Of a stretch of DNA of 64,000 nt, positions 26,730 through 38,600 are shown piece by piece. The stretch's first letter is position 1; the number at the start of each line of letters is the position of its first letter. The position numbers and the translations under genes were made by a program. The DNA comes from Manduca sexta (lineage: Eukaryota; Arthropoda; Insecta; Lepidoptera; Sphingidae), in contig NC_051142.1 in assembly GCF_014839805.1 (NCBI RefSeq), positions 3,534,001 to 3,598,000 on the forward strand, written 5' to 3'. Under the pieces are notes generated by a model that worked only from the letters and a program-made list of their open reading frames with translations, had not been told where the DNA came from and did not search any database.

Positions 26730-26777
26730 AAGTTTAATGGGTGTTTTATATATATTTATAAAACACCCATTAAACTT
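26730..26777. repeat. Perfect 21-bp inverted repeat (hairpin) after the TA tract
   Basis: The left arm (26,730-26,750) starts AAGTTTAATGGGTG and is the exact reverse complement of the right arm (26,757-26,777), which ends CACCCATTAAACTT. The loop is 6 nt. It may be a miniature element remnant that inserted beside a TA tract. Confidence 0.9.
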
Positions 26778-27252
26778 TTAAAGACAACTTTCATCTTAAT
26801 ATCCAGAAATTTTCACGATATTAAACTAAGAAATTCGTATCTAAAATTGATTTATAAGCGCACTTCCATTGATTACACATTAATAATAAAAAAAAAAAAC
26901 TTCAAAAGTAGTCGACTACATACTCGCACTTACTAATTTTTAAATCGCGCTTACATTGATTGCACTATAATTTCAAAAACTTCGAAAACAGTCAACTACG
27001 TACGCTCTTAATACCACATTGCTTCCAAACCATAGTAAACCTAGTCACACGTCGTTAAACAAACCGCCAAGTCATCGCAATCAATACAGTGCTCATAACT
27101 CGAAACACGGTCCCCTACATTGTCATTTACTGTGAGCAACGGGTAACCAAAATAACTTGCGCAGTGTACAGGTTTGAGCAATATTGAGATCGCGAGATGG
27201 AATGTGGCTGGAAAAACGTGGACTGATTGCTGGTCATCTTTTTAAAAGGCTA

Positions 27253-27436
27253 GGTTTTCTGCAGCTCCGTCTAAGTAGCTTATAGCTGTCATTTACCTGC
27301 AGCTACGCCTGCGTCAAAATATTTCTGGGATAAGTAGCCTAATGAACTCAGGAGTAAAGCAGTTTCCTATTAGCCAAATTCAAAATCGGTTTAGTAGTTC
27401 CTGAGATCAACAAACTCTTCAGCTTTATATATTAGT
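27253..27436 (+). mobile_element. Element C fragment
   Basis: It contains AGCTACGCCTGCGTCAAAAT, TAGTAGTTCCTGAGATCAAC and AAACTCTTCAGCTTTATATA TTAGTATAGATTA, the right end of element C. The left boundary is uncertain. Confidence 0.55.
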
Positions 27437-27439
27437 ATA

Positions 27440-28740
27440 GATTACGCAATAATTTATTGTGGTTCTAAAAGGTAAGCAAATGAGAAATTTGATATGTTAG
27501 TAAGTTCAGATCCTATCAATAGTCCATACTGCTAGTAATATGGATATGTTAGCAATATTTAAGAAAGGAGATCAATACAGTAATGTAGCCGCTGGAAGGA
27601 AATTCTACCCGCCATACGAAATAAACCCTCATTAAAGTTTTTAACCCCCGACGGAAAAAGAGCATTATTATAAAGTTAAAGTTTGGATCTGTGTATATGT
27701 GTGTCTATAAGACTATCTTTGGCATCATAGCTCACAAACGAATTGCCTGATTCTGATGCGGTATTTTTGTTTAATATGATTCCGTAAAATATTAGTGCAT
27801 AAAAATAGAATACGAAGCAAAGCAAGCAGTGTGGCTCTATCATTTAAAAAAAAATAAGAGCGATTATATTAAACACTTAGTTTTATTTTAAAACTGTTAT
27901 GTAGTAAGTTAGCTGATTAAAATAAATTATACAACGTTATAAGGCTTTAGCGGACATTCGGCACGTTTAAAAAATATAATTTATGAACATATTAAATTAA
28001 AAAGTAATAACTTGATAACTGATTGCCGCCTGCAATAGCAAGTGCTTGAAATTATTTTAATTGCACATTATCATTTGACATGTGTGTACCAATGTTCATA
28101 TTTCCTAACGTTTTCCGTTAAAATGCATAATTCTGAAAAAGCAGTTTTATGTAACGAAAACTTTACCTTTTATTTCTTTAAGTATTTTGTATTTTGTTTG
28201 TAACATGTCTCGAAGTCCCCTCTCATTATCTTTAAACAATATTTCAAATAAATCATGATTATCTAAACGTATCACTACTATCCAAGTTTTATAATATCGT
28301 TTCGCTGCAACCAAATACCGGGCGATTCGATTATCGTTTCGCGATCAGTTTGTCCGCGTAAGAACAATCAATTTATTTTATTACGAATTCACTTCGTATA
28401 TAAAATGTAACATAAAATCGCATCTAACAGGCATGTTATGAGATTAGAATACCCGTGTCGGGAATCGAATCAGAGTCACGACTTAACTCTACCGTTATCG
28501 CATGCCTACAGTGATTCATGCAAACCCATAAGTTGTGAATATAAATTCACATTGTTTTATTGCTAGAGATCGTTAAAAGTTATGTATGGAATAAGTAGCA
28601 TCTGAATTCCTTAGAAGATAAACTGATTTTGGAATAGTATAGAGACTTCTTACACATTAGAAGAATGTAGAGACTTATCATGGATATCAGTTTTGAGACT
28701 TCTTTTATACATATGTGTAAATATATAATATTATATGTAT
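27440..28740. other. Non-coding DNA
   Basis: No gene is seen. At about 28,445-28,500 a tRNA-like motif in the minus direction (GATTCGATTCCCG preceded by ATAACGGTAGAGTT) suggests a decayed SINE head. Confidence 0.4.
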
Positions 28741-28742
28741 AC

Positions 28743-29058
28743 ATAGGGCTGCCATCCGCCAGAATTTCCCCGGATTTTTCCTAGTTTTATTTTAGGCCGT
28801 CTGGCAGGGGCTTTTAAAAAGTGAAACCCGGACACTTTTTAAAAAAAATAAATTGAAAAAAGTCTTAGTTAAAAATTCATTCATAGTAACCCGCATGTAT
28901 AAATGAATAAAAATAAAAAAAAATTATAAGGATTATTTTTATTTTAGTTGCGAAATTTTTTTTTTAACGATCCCGGGTAAACCCCATATTTTGCCCAAAT
29001 ATCCGATATTTTTGCCGTGTGTATACTGCATCGGCAATTTAGGTGATGGCAGCCCTAT
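28743..29058. mobile_element. Miniature TIR DNA element, TA-flanked
   Basis: The ends are ATAGGGCTGCCATC (28,743-28,756) and GATGGCAGCCCTAT (29,045-29,058), perfect 14-bp inverted repeats that include a possible TA target duplication. An internal inverted pair AAAAAGTG/CACTTTTT lies at about 28,815-28,846. The unit is about 315 bp and non-coding. A Tc1/mariner-like origin is suggested by the TA flanks but not proven. Confidence 0.75.
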
Positions 29059-29449
29059 ATATACATCATACAGTTTAGTATTGCGATTCGTGTAGACTTT
29101 AGTATTACCTACAGTTATTTAGTCTGTTTATTCGCCTGCAGGTTATGTAGAAATAGATCGCCTTATCCGACACCCACGAAACAATACAATCCTGTAGCTA
29201 TTATGCAATTTTAAAAACAATACCAATTCTAGCCAGAACTTTCGAACTGCTACATGCATAAAACAAAACCTTGTTTTCGACTTATCGTGTTGCTCGTAAA
29301 GAATTAAACAACTCTACAATGTAGACCGAAACGTACTCACGAAACTGTATGAATAAATAAGTTGCTTCGAATTTGAAACAAAATTGAAGCCTTGTACCGG
29401 TTAAATTTCTAAAACGTACTTTTTCAAGACCGTACGACTAGTCATATAA

Positions 29450-29702
29450 TAAGTTTGCTGGTGGTAGGATATGTTTGATATCCGTCCGGATAGCGACCAC
29501 CGTACTTAAAGTTAAAACACGCTATAGTAGCACGTGTAAGTTTGTCGCGTTCCGGGATCAGCCTGTGTATATCCGGGTCCAATTGGCCGGCATAATTGTG
29601 TCGACTGCAAAAGGATAATCATCTCTCAGTCGATATTCTTTTGGACCCTACACCACTTACCATCCGGTGCAGTGAGATCAGTTTGCCGTGCTCGTGCCCA
29701 AT
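29450..29702 (+). mobile_element. Repeat family I, copy 1
   Basis: It contains GGATAGCGACCACCGTACTT, TTTGTCGCGTTCCGGGATCA and CTCTCAGTCGATATTC, plus TGCCGTGCTCGTGCCC near the end. The copy at 49,745-49,980 carries the reverse complement of the same blocks in reversed order. It looks like a SINE or LINE end. Confidence 0.6.
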
Positions 29703-29704
29703 TA

Positions 29705-30268
29705 ACTACAATGCCAAATAAACGAATAAAATCAACTCAAAGTAAATTCAAATAAATTTGATTCAGATTGATTCATTTTCGCTATGGATCCGAAGGTAGT
29801 AGAGGTTTATTTATTGCTATCAGCTGACAGACGATAGCTACTTGCATTAGCCCATCACTGAGCTAATATTGACGCTTGATAAAATCATACATTAAAATAT
29901 ATTAAAGTACAATAACATGCTAGCAGTTAAGAATGCTGTATGCCTCCAAACACTCCTAAGTACGAAGCGTGTGAACAAACGTCACCGTGACAAATCGTCA
30001 ACAATCTGTCACTCGTGCGATGATAAATGATCCAACCGCCAGGTCATTAGCTGTTTCTTCTATTAATAGCGGGATATTTTTGTCACAACATTTTAACAAA
30101 AGTATGGTCTTGAAAATTAAAGAACATAGATATATACACATGTACATATATGTTATATTACTAAAGTAACAGACTAATGCGATGAGTAGAAAATAGAATT
30201 GAGATATGTTACTCCTCCCTAAAGTAAGATTACCATTAAACCTGTTACTAACCCGACTCACATTACAG
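29705..30268 (+). other. Intron end before coding exon 1 with branch point and acceptor
   Basis: No coding sequence. The final bases contain TTACTAACCC (a branch-point match) and CTCACATTACAG ending at 30,268, followed by GTATAAAA and the ATG of exon 1. This shows that exon 1 is not the first exon of the transcript. Confidence 0.75.
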
Positions 30269-30276
30269 GTATAAAA

Positions 30277-32662
30277 ATGCTGAAGTGGACCGTCTATGGT
30301 AAGAAGACCCAAGAGCCTCATCCTACCAATGAGTTCGAAGGCGGAAGGTGCAATGATTATGATAATGAATGCTACAACAACGAAATACGCAAATCTTTAG
30401 ACGCTCAATGCGTTAAGAAAAGCAAAAAACCGAGCAGATATCAACGAAGGTCCCTGGGTTCTAATGCGGCAAGAAAAAACAATATCAAAACTGTTAACAA
30501 GGAGAATGAGAACTACATAGGAAATACGCCGAATTACTATAAGGAAGGATTTGTAAAGAAAGCAGAAGGTATTGCTCTTAAAGATGTTAGCAATATAACA
30601 CCTAATTCCACTCCGGTAAAAACTTTCGAAAGAAGAAAATTTTATTTACACGGTTCAAGAGATGATTTGGCTCCTGATTTACCCCCTACTCCGCCGACTT
30701 ACAGCAGAAGAGTAAGGGAAGCTAAAAAACGGAAACTTGAAATGACCAGTGCCAATAATGAAGTCTTTAGGCGAGATAGTTCCGTTTATAAATCTGAAAG
30801 AAGAATAAGGAGCGTTGATAGGAATTCTTTAACTTCGCGTCTTAGTCATAGCACCTCTGAACCTTCTTTAAACGAATTAAGTGATAGAATTTGTCCAATA
30901 AATAATTATGATAAGACTACCTTTTCGTATAATAAAGCAATTGATAACAAGGTATGCACAACAAAAACAGCCAGTGAAGGCTTAGTTGAAATCGAATATG
31001 ACAAAGATTTAGTAATTAATTGCGTTGAGAAACCAATCACAATAAATAAATCTAGCATTGAAAAAACAACTCTACCTATATTTGGACATCACATATTCAT
31101 GGACAACCCATTATATTTCAATAAGAATGAAGGTCCTACATGTATACGACCTTTAAAGAGGACAAGAAAGAAATCTAATGAATTTGAAAGTTCATTTAAA
31201 TCTCCGTCTGTCGATAAGAAAGACACGCATGCCTTAGTAAGAGAGGCGTGTTCTCCTGTTTCTATAACACCTTTATCGGTTAAGTTAGCAGCTTTAAGAT
31301 TCAGTACTATGAGTACCCATAGCAAATCGCAAAGAGTAGCTTTTAATAATGATGTAACTGAATATTTTCCTAAGGTAGAAAATCCTTTTACTATTCCTCT
31401 TAGAGACGAAGAAAGTTCTACTGAAATGGAAAATAAGTTCATCTTAGGGAAAGACTACACTAGTAATACCGAATCCACTGTCTCAACAACACAAATGGGA
31501 GATGTTACTCTTGAAAAAATGATTGAAGATATCATCAAAAGTACTAAAATTGTTAAATCAAAGAGGAGAATATTGAATAAAATCACAGAACAAAACATAA
31601 GCCAAGACGATATTATTCCTGAACCAGAATTAGTTCAAGATATTTTTATAAATCCTCTAGCAGAAAATAAAGCAAATTTGATCAAAGAAGCAAAATACGT
31701 TAATTTATCCAGAGAAAATTCCGTTTCTCCAAAAACAACGCCCTCCAAGAAAATAGTACCAGTACACAAAGTAAATGATAAATTACTAAAAAATCTTCCG
31801 ATAGGATGTTTTATATTGGACGACGGAGATGGATATAATGAGCGAGAAGTAAGAACACCAGAAAATATTGTCGAATCTAAACCTAAAATCATTTGTAAAA
31901 GACGCGAAAATGAATCAATTAGTAGATCGCATTCAATGAGTGCATCTCTTGAAAGAGTGAATATAGAAAATATCTCATCCGATTCTACTCCAGATTTATA
32001 TTCTATAAGTAAAGAAAGAGCGAGTCTCCGACTAAAGAGGCAAGGATGCATACGTAGAAAAAAGTCCACACCTAGCAACGAGAGTCAATGGAAGCAAAGA
32101 ATAAACGAACCTAAAGAGTCAATACTCACGCTCGAAGTTGGGTTACCAAGTCCTGCAATGGATCTTCCAAATGTATCCTTATGCGAACCTTTGGCTTCTC
32201 CTCTGTGTTATTCTATTGAAACTGGTGATGAATTTCCTCAACAATTAAACAACTCAAGATCCAACGTATCCCACAGCAGTTTAATGCATTACGATCAAAT
32301 TCAAAATAAAAGATCCAGAGAACTGTTTGGCTTAACCCTTGAAAATGGTATTCCAAGTCCGATAACACCTTTACCAAACCTTAAAAGACCAGGGAAAGTG
32401 CTCAGCGAAGAGAGAGCTCACAAAACTAGCAAACTTGATGAAGACGTGCTTCCTTCTGATGGATATACTCCTATCATAGAGCACAAGTCCATAAGAAGAT
32501 GTCTGACATACTCTCCAGAAGAATATAGCATATCAAGCAGTGAGGAGAAGAGAAGGAGTGTTGTGAGCAATCGCTTGGAACGTAGCAGCGATCGCTTCCA
32601 AGCTCTGAAAGGGACCATAGATTTGGAAATAATGACAAGAAATGACGTCATAGACGTGCACG
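30277..32662 (+). CDS. Coding exon 1: disordered N-terminal region and start of C2
   Basis: The largest exon, 795 codons plus one base. It is rich in Ser, Lys, Arg, Glu and Asn, with basic clusters (KRTRKK, KSKRR), PDLPPTPPTYSRR and many SP/TP sites, which suggests phosphorylation and no fold. A motif is repeated: LTLEVGLPSPAMDLPN near residue 616 and LTLENGIPSPITPLPN near 684. The last about 18 residues begin the C2 domain (TIDLEIMTRNDVIDV). The donor is CACG/GTGAGTGG, phase 1. The start ATG has A at -3. Confidence 0.88.
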
Positions 32663-35600
32663 GTGAGTGGTGACTATCGGCCTCTTTCTTATTATTAACA
32701 TTTATTACATTCTTTAGAATGATTTAATGCAAAAATGTGTTCATATAATTTACAGTGATAAGATGCAAAGATCTTCAACGTTCCACGGGTAAAACAGATG
32801 ACATCAATGCATATGCAAAGGTTAGTGTTTCTTTATTTATGTCGTTAATAATTATTTGTTGTGAAAGAAACTATAAAGTATAGTTCATTTTACATACTTC
32901 TAATTTTTTTCGATATTTCTAGACTTGTTTAACAATCCACCACACCTTATTCATATTTATAAAGTAAAATTTTCCCACTAGGTGGTTATCAGCGGTGTGA
33001 CAGAGAGCCAAACTTTGCCCTCACAAAGATCAATCTTCCAACGCACGTCGGTGCTGTACGGGAAAAGAGAGCCGGAATTCCAGAGGCATCTGAAATTGCC
33101 GCTGCCCACCGCCGTCTACGATCACCAGATGCTTCACGTCTCTGTGTGGCACAGAGACAAGAAATATCGGTAAGTCAACGCTTTATTAATTGTGTAAAAA
33201 AGTTTTTTTTTAGCGGGGAAACGCAGGAAGATTGAATACTATGACGAAAAATTTTATAAAAATATTGTAGACTTTAAAAAAATATATTTTTCTATATAAA
33301 ATAGTGGAATTACTATGTCGAGACTAGAAACGATGAACATTTTTACAAGTCTAAATACAAAATATTTCCATAAATCCGGAAGATATTTAATGAAACATCA
33401 AAACAAAATTAATAACTACGAAGCGCTCAAATCTTCCCATATTGACCACTATTGACTTGGCTACAAATTGTTATATAACGCACAGTTTTAGCGTGCCAGG
33501 AACCGGCGGAAAGCAATTCCATTAATGCGTAAAGTCAATCGTGAATTTAAACAGTTTTCATTGCCCCGTAACAGGCTCTTACGTGCTGCTCTGACCTGAA
33601 TTTTGTATTCAATGGCGCCGCCGCTGTGCGTAAATTTTAAATTATCAATTTTGACGTTTCATACAGGTGTGCTACGGAATGCCATAAACAGATTAGAGTT
33701 TGAATTCATTGCAATTTTATTAAAAATTGGCATTTCATGAATAGAATTTTGAATGTATTTTTTAATAAAAAGAAAATAATCTATATAATAATAACTTTCT
33801 CTATCGTTGAGTCGTTACTTCTACTTTGAGGTTAAGTTTTCATTTATGGCTATAGTTTTACATTTAAGACAATGTTGGTCTTCTTTTAACACAATATAAA
33901 TTATCTAACCTCTAAACAGGATGTCTTAAAATGCCAACTTTCGGCATTTCGTTAAGATGCAGATTTCACGGTACCAATAGCTTATCATAAATCTAAATAT
34001 GCCCACAATTATATCCATTTTATTTGTATACAAAGATCAAACTTTGAAAAGGGTAACTTTGCTGCTATCCTGTCATTACCCAAGCTATAAATATTGCCAG
34101 CAATCTATGCCAATCTGGGATCGTACGAGTCGCTAATAGAATAACGAGATTGTGCCAGTTTGTGCACTCGCTAGGCGCAGCAGCCGTGCATTATCGGTTT
34201 TCGCCGCAGGACCGATTATTGCGTTACACGCTGTATCGGCTCTATTTTAATTAAAGTCTCCTTTAACAACTTTAAACACCCTGTGTATAGAGTTTGAAAC
34301 TGGAACGTATCCGGTCGTGTTTGCGCGATAGTTGATGAGTTAATGAAAATGTGTTTCTAACTACATCTACAAGTACCTACTTTCATTAATTGTAGATATA
34401 CACATATTTAACGCACACAGTTCACGCCTTTATCCCCGACAAGGGAAAGGCAGAGGTGCAACTAGGGACACCTACTCTGCCTGTTTATTTCATCTCATTA
34501 TGTGATACTCGGCGAGCCTATCGCCATATCGAGCACAAATTGCAGACTCCGGACTGAAACTGGACAGAAACACAATCATCCCTTTATCAGACTTAAGATT
34601 CGGTCCCGGGACCTCAGCACGGTGGACGGACCACACACGCGATACAATTACATCAACGAAGCAATAATTTATGAATATTGAACTTTAATATAATTTTTGT
34701 TTTTAAAATCATTTTTTTTATATAAAATGATGGAATATGTAATATCTCTAATATTCCAACCTTTTTTGGCTGTGTATAATATTATTTTCATGAAATGACC
34801 CACATTATTTTTTACGTTCTTTTTTCGAAGGAGAAACGGCATAGGTGGGTCTTGAATAAATAATCGTGTACCGCCTTGATTTATTTTCATTCCTTTGTAC
34901 TGATTACTTATGCGAACGTATATGGGCTATCATTAAATTTTCAGACATCATTCTTACACTGTTTTCACTTTATGAGTTCTAAATATAATTTGTAGAAGCG
35001 TTCATTAAAAACCACGCGGTTTGTGCGTTTGTGTGTTCTTTATAAAAGAGCTGAAAGCGAGCCAGTGCTTTTGTTCATTTCTTTCACCAACCCATTATAA
35101 ATTGTAAAAATAAGATTAAGTACTGATTAAGTTTTTTTTTTCTTATCTATTATATTATTATGCTAATTACGTTGTCCTGAATTGTAGAGTTATGTAATTC
35201 TACACAGTTGAATGTATGTACAGGGTACATTAGGACACCACTCCAAACGCAAGCATGCAAGTCAAGTCCGCATTTGCAAACAGTTGTTAAATATTGTTAA
35301 AGTAGCACTAGTAGCGTGCAGAGCATTTTTCACTTTTTCCTCTGGCACATACCAATCTCATACATAAGATATTGGGGCTTGGTGTGACGCGGGGCGCGAC
35401 AACGCATGCGCAGTCCGATCGATTGCCGCCCAGCGCTAACCCGGGCAGTCGCGTTACGGGGCTTGTCGAACCGCGGTCCGGATTTTGCCGCGTCCACTCT
35501 AAAGAAAAATACGCATAGATTTTTTTCTGTCCAAACGTACCAGTGTAGTGTTGTGAGGTGTCAGTGTTATTTGTGATAGTTACAATTATTTCTGTTATTC

Positions 35601-38600
35601 GTGTATGTACAAACTTTTGAGGAGTTTTATGTCGGTAAGGATTTCGTAATGCATGTTTTTATTCTATTTTCATTGTGATATTTCATTATTTTTGATGTTT
35701 TCCATTCTCATCTCTACTGTGTCTATATATTTTTTCTTAATTAGTTAATTAACATAAATGTGTAGACCTCTAGGGCTGTCTCACTCGAGACTTATTAAAA
35801 TTAAAGTCATATATCACGTAAAACAAATCTGCAGCCCCACGCGGCGCGAATACGACATGATTGATGAGTGTGGAGGAAACGGAGGAAATGTTGGAGATTA
35901 ATTATATTCTGCATCTCCCCTACCTACCCGTTCGGAATGCCGCGGAATTAATACCGCTCATGGTTATATCGATTGTGCCAGGCTTCCTCTGCGTTATCAA
36001 CTATTGCGAATTTTATGTACCACTCATGCCACTACTTCGTCAAACAAATTTGAATAACTTGACTCTAAATGATGACTTTAATTTCAAATTCACGAAACGA
36101 GGCATATTTAATCAATTATAATATATTTTAAATTAGTATTCAAAGTAATCATAATTTTAGGTATCTATCCCTAATTAAGCACTATTTCGACAGCCCAGTC
36201 TCGTAACAATCCTTTGATGTTCCAAAGGTATTTGCCCAGGTTTGTAACAGCGCGTCAATTGCAGGAAATCTTGGCAGCGGTCCAAAATACCTGACCACTT
36301 GTATATCAGCTATAGTAAGATGGTGGCGGTCTCGCGAATCAAGAAGTCATTAGTGGAGGCAATAAAATCTTTGTTGATCCTTGATTATGAATTATTAGAC
36401 TGCATGCATTACATCGGTCCCATAGGTTTGGTGGCAGCATACTACACTAAGACGCTGAGGTCCCCGAGTTCAATACCTAGATTGGGTTATCCAATATATA
36501 CTACGGTATGATAAGTGTGATAGCGTGTTTTGTAAAACTGTTTATTTGGTAAAGAAAATTACTAAGATTTTCGTAGTTAACGGAAGATAGGTAGGAAAGC
36601 AAAGAGCGATGGAGAAGAAATAATAAAACTTATTCCACTATCAAAACTGAACCTTCAATGTTAGAACATACAGTCATTATAGCATTGCCAAGCTTCTGAG
36701 TCAAACATTGCTACTACTAAAAGGGTTTTGCTTCTGTCAATGAGCAACTGAATTCACGACCGGACTCTTTTAACTTATAAGGATGTAAAGGTAGAAGCTA
36801 AAATAGGTACATTTTTAGTCTACACACCTTGTTATATTTATGTGTTCAAGTTGATCTAGTTGCAACTGCTGGAAATCGAAATGTTTGTAGCTATTAGATC
36901 ATTAGCTCAATCAACGCCAATTATAATTTAGTTTACAATGTTTTGACCATGATTAGAAACTTTAAAGACAGCAAAGAATGAAAGGCAAGCAGCTTTTACT
37001 AAAAAAAAATCATATCCTTTCTGCAACAAGCTTGAAAATGAGTATTGCTAACACAAGATATTTTGGTGCAATTAGACCATATGAAAGGACGATACCCGCT
37101 TTACCTTCTTGGACATTATTAAAATAGAATTAACGATTAACATGCTTGACCTACTATGAAGACCCTATTGACCCAAGTCTGCTTAAAAGGCACAGATAGC
37201 TTTGATTGACGGCCTATCATGTATTCCCATTGGGTGCTGGACATTGATTTATTATACTTGCTTCTAGGTCAAAATATTCATGAGTTCAAGCCTTAATATA
37301 TACATTTCTAGGCCTAAATATTTTCATATTACAATCAATAAAATAGACTTTCACATCATGAAACGGATTACGAATGGTGAAAAGTGGATTGGTTGCGCCT
37401 CTAGCTACAACTTTAGTGATAAATACGTCATATATTGTAACAACAGCTTTTAATCTCTAAGTACATTGTTTATTCTCTTTCTGTCCTTAGTCCCTCTTAT
37501 TGCTTCTGTATAATTCGCCTTATAAGAGCTAAGATTATCTATAAGAAGCATCAAGATTATAATTACACACATTGTTTATTCTCTATCCGTCTGAAATTGC
37601 TGCTATTGCTTTTGCATCATTCCTCTTATAACTAAGACTACGTATAAAGAGCATCATCCAAAACTTCATGGCGGCTTGGAACACTACTCATTGATTATCT
37701 TGCCTTTTCTATTACCAATCTCAACAAGAACACTAAACTATAGCTAATTCTATTGCATTTGCACTCTTTCAATATGAGATCACATGAGCATGATGCAAAA
37801 TGATTTGGATTTTATTTGATTTTGGATTCTTTACGATCTGCCACTTAACTGTCTTTTTATTTTAGAAAGATCTAGTCAAGGTAAAATTGTGTAAGAAAAC
37901 CCAAATATAATGAAGTCAGTATACCAATTATAAACAATATTATATCTTGTAATATGGTGACAAAACACACGCCCACACCAACAAATGGACATAACGAGAT
38001 GTGGATATTCTTGACCTAGATTTCAAATAGGACATTAATTATAAACTAGACTTGTATATCTTTTACACTCATTAGAAAATTAATATTGCGTCTAACGAGC
38101 AGTCATTTGAGTTTGCTCTAAGACTAAAAATGGTCAGAGTTTACGTATCTACGTGTTTTGAAGATGGCGACCATGTTTTATAGTAATGACTAATTGATTC
38201 GCTTTTTGCTCATTCTATAACAAATATCTTAATAAAATCACGTCAAGTCTTAATAAGATAGAAAAAAAAAGAAAATGAATTTAATTGCACACTTTCCTTC
38301 AACACTTATACAAACAAAGGAAGGAGTATATAAGAAATTTTGTATTTTCATCATGTAGGGTTCCAAAGATGTTACTAATAAAAGAAAATAAGAAATTCAC
38401 TTCATTTTATTTCATTACCGATTTAAGTCTACCCATTTAACTAAGTTATTAAAAAATCTGCGCTAATATAAAATATTTAATGACTTTAATATCTATACAA
38501 AATTGCCTTTGGGTTTTTTGCAAAGCAACTTGACATGCCAATAGAGAGACTGCATACTACTCTATCGGCAGAATTTAAAGAATCTATTTTTCGATTTCAA

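Noticed and set aside
26633..26777. CRISPR-like or tandem array
   Set aside because: It is a dinucleotide repeat plus one hairpin, without spacers, in a eukaryotic genome.
31089..32078. Minus-strand frames of 117 and 147 codons inside exon 1
   Set aside because: Shadows of the long plus-strand coding exon.
35861..36121. Hydrophobic 86-codon frame looking like a membrane protein
   Set aside because: Not supported by splice sites, start context or homology; AT-rich intron DNA often gives hydrophobic frames.
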